Shown: in pieces, positions 1 through 5,491 of the stretch
How positions within the stretch are numbered: position 1 is the first letter of the stretch
How the letters are laid out: every line of letters starts with the position of its first letter
DNA from: JAVKSM01 sp039583705
GTDB taxonomy: Bacteria > Actinomycetota > Actinomycetes > Mycobacteriales > Pseudonocardiaceae
Assembly: GCA_039583705.1 (NCBI GenBank)
Contig: JAVKSM010000152.1
Span: 1-5,491, forward strand
Direction: 5' to 3'
DNA length: 5,491 nucleotides
Notes under the pieces: generated by a model
Told to the model about the DNA's origin: nothing
What the model saw: the letters and a program-made list of their open reading frames with translations, nothing else
Databases searched by the model: none
Translations under genes and position numbers: made by a program

Positions 1-1
1 C

Positions 2-727
2 GGGTTCGTGGTGTCGGTCGGCCTCGCCGCGACCATCCTGGCTCTCGCCGGCTGCGGCGGCCCGGCCCCGGGCCCAGCCCCCGCCCCGGCCCCGGCCCCG
101 GCCCCGCTGTCCGGCCCGCGCTCCCGCGTGCCGTCCACCCCGGTCCCCGACCCGGCGGTGGGCTGGACCGACGTGATGTGCGGGTCGCTCACCCAGTTCG
201 TCTCCAGTGTGAACAACGCGCCCAGGTCGAATCCGGCTGACCCGGTGGCGACCAAACAGGCATACAGCGGCTACCTCGGTTCCGTGCTGGTCGGCATCGA
301 CGGCGTCCTGGCCCGGTTGGACGCGGTCGGTCCGGCGCCGGTCGTCGACGGCGCCACGATCGCCGCCGACGTCCGGTCGGTGTTCACCGGACTGCGCACG
401 AGCTTCGCCACCGCCAAGACCCAGCTCGACGCCGTCGACCCCGCCGACCCGGCGGCCTTCGCCCAGGCGCTGCAACCGCTGTCCTCGGTGCGGCTGACCG
501 CCGCTCCGCTGAGCGTCCTCACCGCCGACCCGCGGCTGCAGCGGGCCGCGATGCAGGCACCCCGGTGTCGGACGCTGCGAGCGGTGGCGCCCTCGCCCTC
601 GCCGGCGCCCTCGCCCTCGCCGGCGCCCGTCACCTCGCCCGTGCCAGGATCCGTGCCGCCAGCCGTGCCAGGATCCGTGCCGCCAGCCGTGCCCGGGCCC
701 GCGGCGGCCCCCTCACCCACGGGCTGA
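2..727 (+). CDS. Secreted lipoprotein of unknown function, 5' end outside window
   Basis: The frame is open from the left edge to a TGA at 725-727. It begins with a hydrophobic stretch ending in a lipobox (L-A-G-C; Cys is residue 16 if counted from the GTG at 8), so the protein is probably exported, cleaved before this Cys, lipid-modified and anchored outside the cell membrane. No Arg/Lys n-region is visible before the hydrophobic part, so the true start probably lies upstream of the window; GTG at 8 is only the first start codon in view. After the lipobox comes a Pro/Ala linker, then a mostly helical globular part (about residues 50-190) with two further cysteines, C58 and C187, one at each end and plausibly disulfide-bonded. 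The last 45 residues are Pro/Ser/Ala/Val-rich repeats, perhaps a cell-wall-spanning tail. I do not recognise the domain. It precedes topA in the same direction but 187 bp away, so co-transcription is uncertain. Confidence 0.85.
   Translation, partial: GFVVSVGLAATILALAGCGGPAPGPAPAPAPAPAPLSGPRSRVPSTPVPDPAVGWTDVMCGSLTQFVSSVNNAPRSNPADPVATKQAYSGYLGSVLVGIDGVLARLDAVGPAPVVDGATIAADVRSVFTGLRTSFATAKTQLDAVDPADPAAFAQALQPLSSVRLTAAPLSVLTADPRLQRAAMQAPRCRTLRAVAPSPSPAPSPSPAPVTSPVPGSVPPAVPGSVPPAVPGPAAAPSPTG
83..106 (+). repeat. Hexamer tandem repeat coding for Ala-Pro linker
   Basis: Four perfect copies of GCCCCG lie head to tail inside the lipoprotein gene. They encode alternating Ala-Pro just after the lipidated Cys. 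A repeat unit of 6 bp keeps the frame if copies are gained or lost, so linker length can vary without breaking the gene. Confidence 0.85.
587..622 (+). repeat. 18-bp tandem repeat in lipoprotein tail
   Basis: Two perfect 18-bp copies (587-604 and 605-622) lie in tandem, with the start of a third copy following. They encode a Pro-Ser-Pro-Ser-Pro-Ala type unit. The unit length is a multiple of three, so the frame is kept. Confidence 0.85.
641..688 (+). repeat. 24-bp tandem repeat in lipoprotein tail
   Basis: Two perfect 24-bp copies (641-664 and 665-688) are followed by a five-base start of a third. Each copy encodes the octapeptide VPGSVPPA. Identity down to third codon positions suggests a recent duplication, not selection on the peptide alone. 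Confidence 0.88.
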
Positions 728-914
728 CGGACCATGGTGTGGGAGATCACGCTCGACCTCGTGGGCGGAGCTTGGCGTCTGCGTTCGGCCGGGCACGCGC
801 GCACCGTGGGTACAGGCTGCCCGGGGGTGGGCGAGACGATCAGGCAGACTGGCTTGCGGCGACCCGGGCAGATGCGGGTGGCGACCTCTTCGGCGAGTGA
901 GGCGAGCTGACACG
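728..914. other. Intergenic gap before topA
   Basis: This gap separates the lipoprotein stop from the chosen topA start. I see no convincing gene on either strand. The only structure found is a weak 6-bp inverted repeat (CGGGCA 790-795 with TGCCCG 818-823), too poor to call a terminator. The topA promoter probably lies here, but no clear -35/-10 pair can be picked out by eye. Confidence 0.5.
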
Positions 915-3674
<2,760 letters not shown>

Positions 3675-3737
3675 CGAACCGACCGGTCGACGAAGCGTGA
3701 ATCAGACGACTCGGAATCGGGTTGAAAGCTGGAACGC

Positions 3738-3774
3738 TGCAACGGGGCCGACACCTCGTGTCGGCCCCGTTGCA
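3738..3774. terminator. Long perfect hairpin after topA
   Basis: A 17-bp perfect inverted repeat (arms 3738-3754 and 3758-3774) encloses a 3-nt CTC loop and starts 63 nt past the topA stop. It is very GC-rich and lies between convergent genes, so it fits a terminator for topA that could also work for the opposite strand. There is no T-tract on either side, as is common in actinobacteria. Its function is inferred from position and structure. Confidence 0.8.
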
Positions 3775-3778
3775 TTCA

Positions 3779-3824
3779 CCTCTCACCGGGGCCGACGCCG
3801 AACGCTGCCGGCCCCGGCGAGAGG
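3779..3824 (-). terminator. Hairpin after the secreted-protein gene
   Basis: A 16-position stem (arms 3779-3794 and 3809-3824) encloses a 14-nt loop. On the plus strand it has one A-C mismatch (3785/3818); on the minus strand the same position becomes a G-U pair, so the stem is fully paired in the minus-strand transcript. It begins 18 nt after the stop of the minus-strand gene, the expected place for its terminator. No T-tract follows; the hairpin at 3738-3774 begins only 4 nt further on. Confidence 0.72.
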
Positions 3825-3842
3825 GTCGTGATCGGATGGTGA

Positions 3843-4205
3843 CTAGCTGCAGACGGAGGCGATGCAGACGTTGATGTCCTGCACCGTGATGTTGATCGGG
3901 GGGTTGAAGGACTTGTAGGCGTTGATGACCGTGACGTCGATGTCCTGGACGTCCAGCTGGGTGTTGTTGAGGTCGCCGGACAGGATGTTCAGCTCGTTGT
4001 TGGTGAGGACGCGGTTACCGTTGATCGTCACCTTGACGTTGTCCAGGACGTCGCTGCACTGGACCACGGTGACGCCGGCCACGTTGTTGCAGGTGAAGCT
4101 GCCGTGGCCACTATCGGGGGTCGCTGCCAGGGCGCTGGCGGTACCACCGAGCAGCAACGCGGTGAGCAGCCCGAACAGCACTGCGAGAGGAGCGAACTTC
4201 TTCAT
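3843..4205 (-). CDS. Small secreted four-cysteine protein of unknown function
   Basis: The 120-aa product starts with a textbook Sec signal peptide: MKK, a hydrophobic core (residues 5-20), then Ala-x-Ala sites ending at residues 25 or 27. No lipobox or membrane segment follows, so it should be released or held in the wall. The mature part (about 93 aa) is acidic (roughly nine Asp/Glu against three Lys/Arg), Asn/Val-rich, and has alternating hydrophobic residues that suggest beta strands. Four cysteines (C39, C50, C114, C119) could form two disulfides, tying the N-terminal part to the C-terminus. A short internal repeat is visible: VQDIDV at 86-91 and VQDINV at 108-113. ATG is supported by GAAAGGG six bases upstream. 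It is convergent with topA and transcribed alone. I recognise no family; chaplins and other known small actinobacterial surface proteins do not match. Codon choice is GC-rich like its neighbours, so it does not look newly acquired. Confidence 0.85.
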   Translation of the reverse strand: MKKFAPLAVLFGLLTALLLGGTASALAATPDSGHGSFTCNNVAGVTVVQCSDVLDNVKVTINGNRVLTNNELNILSGDLNNTQLDVQDIDVTVINAYKSFNPPINITVQDINVCIASVCS

Positions 4206-4211
4206 GTGTTG

Positions 4212-4218
4212 CCCTTTC
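4212..4218 (-). promoter_or_regulatory. Ribosome binding site of secreted-protein gene
   Basis: On the minus strand the sequence reads GAAAGGG, followed by six bases and the ATG at 4205-4203. It is the clearest Shine-Dalgarno site in the window and fixes the start of the secreted-protein gene. Confidence 0.75.
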
Positions 4219-4232
4219 GTTGGCGGTTACCT

Positions 4233-4275
4233 GGAGTGGGTGGTGGTGCGCCGGCTGCGCTGGAGTCCCCACTCC
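4233..4275 (-). promoter_or_regulatory. Leader hairpin upstream of secreted-protein gene
   Basis: An 8-bp perfect inverted repeat (4233-4240 with 4268-4275) encloses 27 nt, which hold a further short GCGC/GCGC stem. Its near edge lies about 14 nt before the GAAAGGG ribosome binding site. In the minus-strand RNA the 5' arm GGAGTGGG can instead pair locally as GGAGT-GGGG-ACTCC. The two pairings exclude each other, so a regulatory role is possible but unproven. Confidence 0.4.
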
Positions 4276-4409
4276 GCTGGCCGGTGTCGGCACAGACCGC
4301 AGCCTTCACGAAGACGGGTTCTGTGGAAAACCGACCGGCGGGGTGTGAGTGGTCGTCCTTCTCCCCCTCCGGGAAAGGCGAGCGGGAGCGCTCGTCCCTT
4401 CGTCACGAA

Positions 4410-4415
4410 AAGATA
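4410..4415 (-). promoter_or_regulatory. Possible -10 box for secreted-protein gene
   Basis: On the minus strand this reads TATCTT, which fits the actinobacterial TANNNT -10 pattern. No good -35 is seen at 16-19 bp. If used, the transcript would start near 4403 and carry a leader of about 200 nt including the hairpin next to the ribosome site. A second candidate, TATAGC, lies at 4491-4496 on the same strand. Weak evidence. Confidence 0.22.
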
Positions 4416-4466
4416 CGGGCGGCCCGCTCCCCGGGATTCAGGTTTCCTTCGGGTTGCCTTCAGGCG

Positions 4467-4483
4467 CGCGCCAGCCTGGCGCG
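4467..4483. repeat. 17-bp near-palindrome, possible operator
   Basis: CGCGCCAGCCTGGCGCG is symmetric around a single central C (4475), with 8-bp half-sites. It overlaps a perfect 10-bp palindrome, GGCGCGCGCC (4463-4472). It lies 10 bp from the AT-rich TATA spot at 4493. It could be a repressor site or a 7-bp hairpin; GC-rich DNA makes such symmetry less surprising. Confidence 0.3.
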
Positions 4484-4697
4484 GCGGCGTGCTATACCTC
4501 CCGTGGGCAGGGTGAGGAATGGGCTGGTAACCGCCCCCCGCCGGTCTCCCCGGTCCCATGTCCGTCACTGTCGCCAGCCACGATCAGGACATCTTGTGAT
4601 CCACGGCACATGCGGCCGGGGCAGTCCCCGGCCATCCCCCGTCATCCCCCGCCAGCGCTCCCCGGCGCGTCGCCGACGTGGGGTCGGTGTCCGGCCC

Positions 4698-4703
4698 TAA
4701 CAT
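4698..4703 (+). promoter_or_regulatory. Possible -10 box giving a leaderless transcript
   Basis: TAACAT fits TANNNT and ends 7 bp before GTG 4711, the spacing expected if transcription starts at the first base of the start codon. No -35 is evident and none of the candidate starts of the gene has a Shine-Dalgarno site, both consistent with a leaderless gene. Confidence 0.33.
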
Positions 4704-4710
4704 GCGGGCG

Positions 4711-5070
4711 GTGACTCGTGGCACCGCCCGCGCTCGGTCGCGTCAGGAGCGGGCGGCTGAGGAGGTTGTCAGCTGCGGTGGCTGTGATGTGACCTGGACG
4801 GGGGTGCACCACGCGCACTGCGCGGCCTGCCATCGCACCTTCGGCGGCGTCGGTGCGTTCGACGCGCACCGGGGCGCCGTGGGTGCGCGCGGCGTGTGCC
4901 TCGACCCGGCAGCCGTCGGCCTCCAGTTGCGTGACGGGCTCTGGTGCTCCCGTGAGGGCGACCCTGACGACGAGCCGGTGCCGACCGGCTCGTCGTCAGG
5001 TATGGGCACGTGCCCGACACACTGGACCTCGCCGCCAGCGTCGCTGGATGACCAGTGTGTGCTCTGGTGA
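4711..5070 (+). CDS. FDXHR-type putative zinc-binding protein
   Basis: The 119-aa product carries a compact Cys/His domain: C22-x2-C25, then C37-x2-C40-H41, the signature F50-D-A-H53-R54, and C63. This arrangement matches the small proteins annotated as FDXHR-type putative zinc-binding, whose biochemical role is not known; metal binding is inferred from ligand spacing. From memory the family is frequent in actinobacterial phages and mobile elements. The N-terminus is Arg-rich (residues 3-14) and may touch nucleic acid. The conserved part ends near DGLW (75-78); the last 40 residues are unlike the family and are encoded through a block of inverted repeats, so this tail may be read-through of a terminator after loss of an earlier stop. 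The start is uncertain: GTG 4711 is chosen for the TAACAT box 7 bp upstream; ATG 4702 and GTG 4678 are in frame and also lack a ribosome site. No partner gene is evident. Confidence 0.72.
   Translation: MTRGTARARSRQERAAEEVVSCGGCDVTWTGVHHAHCAACHRTFGGVGAFDAHRGAVGARGVCLDPAAVGLQLRDGLWCSREGDPDDEPVPTGSSSGMGTCPTHWTSPPASLDDQCVLW
4963..5000 (+). terminator. 17-bp perfect hairpin inside the 3' end of the zinc-binding gene
   Basis: The arms 4963-4979 and 4984-5000 are perfectly complementary over 17 bp, with a GCCG loop. The strength resembles the hairpin after topA, so it is probably a terminator, but it lies within the open frame (residues 85-97). No T-tract follows. Confidence 0.6.
5004..5015. repeat. 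12-bp perfect palindrome GGGCACGTGCCC
   Basis: This fully symmetric dodecamer has no spacer and begins 3 bp after the hairpin that ends at 5000. Without a loop it suits a dimeric DNA-binding protein better than an RNA hairpin. Confidence 0.5.
5017..5060. repeat. Nested inverted repeat
   Basis: Outer arms ACACACTGG (5017-5025) and CCAGTGTGT (5052-5060) are perfectly complementary. Between them a second pair, CCAGC (5035-5039) and GCTGG (5043-5047), forms an inner hairpin. It follows the dodecamer palindrome after one base and ends 7 bp before the stop codon of the zinc-binding gene. Confidence 0.5.
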
Positions 5071-5136
5071 GCACCGGCACCCGTTCGGCCTCAGTGGGAC
5101 TGGACCGGGCCGGGGGTACGTGCCACCGTCTGAGGT

Positions 5137-5491
5137 GTGGACGCGCTTGACGGCCCGGACGGCACGCAGCCGCCGGTCTTCACCTCCGGGTTGTCGGAGG
5201 CTGCCGGGCTGCTGGCTGACGCCGGGTTGTACGGCCAGGCGCTGCTGGACGCGCTGCGCGGGCTGCCGCCCGCGCGGCTTGCGGACACCCCGGCCGACAC
5301 GTCGCCGGTGGCTCAGCCGGTGGCGCCACCCCCGGTGGACCAGCGCATGCTCACCGCGCTGGGGGAAGAGTCGCCGCGCGGAGCGGCCGAACCGTCAGCA
5401 GCGCTGCCGGCGCCGCAGGCCCCGCTTGCGCCCCCGCGTGCGGCTCCGGCCCCGCTTGCGGGCCCCGTCCCCCCGCGTGCGGCCCCGGCCC
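5137..5491 (+). CDS. Pro/Ala-rich protein of unknown function, 3' end outside window
   Basis: A frame begins at GTG 5137 and stays open for 118 codons to the right edge. An in-frame TGA at 5131-5133 rules out any start further upstream, and no other GTG or ATG occurs in frame for over 50 codons. No usable ribosome site is seen: GAGG sits only one base before the GTG. The predicted product has an acidic N-terminus, one likely amphipathic helix (residues 20-41, containing LSEAAGLLADAGLYGQALL), a short polar part around residue 70, and then a tract of Pro, Ala and Leu with a repeated APLA...PPRAAP unit. There is no signal peptide, membrane segment or known motif in the part seen. Codon third positions are strongly G/C, as in real genes here, but long open frames are also common by chance at this GC. 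It could be the start of a longer protein whose domain lies downstream. Confidence 0.5.
   Translation, partial: MDALDGPDGTQPPVFTSGLSEAAGLLADAGLYGQALLDALRGLPPARLADTPADTSPVAQPVAPPPVDQRMLTALGEESPRGAAEPSAALPAPQAPLAPPRAAPAPLAGPVPPRAAPA
5419..5491 (+). repeat. Imperfect tandem repeats coding for Pro/Ala-rich segment
   Basis: GCCCCGCTTGCG occurs at 5419-5430 and again at 5449-5460, each followed by a CCCCCGCGTGCGGC segment; the second copy has a 9-bp insert between the two parts. The peptides are APLAPPRAAP and APLAGPVPPRAAP. The repeat continues to the window edge. Confidence 0.6.

Larger units (their letters stand above)
4206..4710. other. About 500 bp with no convincing gene
   Basis: The stretch separates the divergent secreted-protein gene (-) and zinc-binding-protein gene (+), so promoters for both should lie in it. 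The frames open here give Arg/Pro-rich products without domains, signal peptides or ribosome sites, and I treat them as chance. Contents seen: the leader hairpin at 4233-4275; an imperfect hairpin around CGAGCG/CGCTCG (4379-4384 and 4389-4394) flanked by GGGA/TCCC; the near-palindrome at 4467-4483; and AT-richer spots at 4322-4330, 4408-4415 and 4493-4496 that may be promoter elements. No RNA gene was recognised. Confidence 0.5.

Noticed and set aside
565..900. Plus-strand frame overlapping the lipoprotein tail and the gap before topA
   Set aside because: The product is a frame-shifted copy of the low-complexity repeats followed by Arg-rich sequence; no ribosome site or domain is seen.
3675..3700. 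10-bp palindrome CGACCGGTCG at 3680-3689 just after topA
   Set aside because: It is short, has no loop and is made of common GC-rich words; the hairpins further down explain termination better.
4322..4330. DnaA-box-like nonamer (TTTTCCACA on the minus strand)
   Set aside because: It is a single site with one mismatch to TTATCCACA, without further boxes, an AT-rich region or replication genes nearby.
4206..4420. Cyclic di-AMP (ydaO-type) riboswitch in the leader of the secreted-protein gene
   Set aside because: The setting (long leader, secreted product) is suggestive, but I do not find the conserved GGGGUGAAUC and CCGAACCCGUCAGCUAACC-like segments on either strand.
4227..4568. Minus-strand 113-aa frame in the large gap (and plus-strand 4104-4700)
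   Set aside because: Both products are Arg/Pro/Gly-rich without domains or credible start signals, and they overlap the secreted-protein gene or its leader.

Overview
The window is very GC-rich, with codon third positions almost all G or C, GTG starts, weak Shine-Dalgarno sites and Pro/Ala-rich low-complexity proteins. Together with a topoisomerase I that is mycobacterial/Frankia-like in layout (no C-terminal zinc fingers, repeated GR[YF]GPY modules, basic tail), this points to the chromosome of a high-GC Actinomycetota. A Pseudonocardiales-like organism is a guess; the sequence shown does not prove genus.

Layout. (1) At 2-727 (+) is the 3' part of a gene for a secreted lipoprotein with a lipobox and low-complexity Pro/Ala-rich ends; its true start lies left of the window. 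(2) A 187-bp gap follows. (3) topA (915-3674, +), the housekeeping DNA topoisomerase I, is the one firmly known function. (4) The 168-bp convergent gap after topA carries two long adjacent hairpins that look like back-to-back terminators. (5) A gene at 3843-4205 (-) encodes a 120-aa secreted, acidic, four-cysteine protein of unknown function, with a good signal peptide and ribosome binding site. (6) About 500 bp without a convincing gene (4206-4710) holds the leader of that gene, including two competing stems next to its ribosome binding site, and some palindromes. (7) A small gene (4711-5070, +) encodes an FDXHR-type putative zinc-binding protein. Its 3' end is written through a 98-bp block of consecutive inverted repeats. 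(8) A reading frame starting at 5137 (+) runs off the right edge; it begins with a short helix and then becomes Pro/Ala-rich.

Working together. Nothing suggests one operon across the window. topA is a housekeeping gene beside envelope/secreted proteins of unknown role. The right third (FDXHR protein, palindrome block, orphan frame) looks accessory; FDXHR proteins are, as I recall, often found in actinobacterial phages and integrated elements, but no integrase, transposase or attachment site is visible. The best candidates for something undescribed are the four-cysteine secreted protein with its structured leader, and the palindrome block at 4963-5060.
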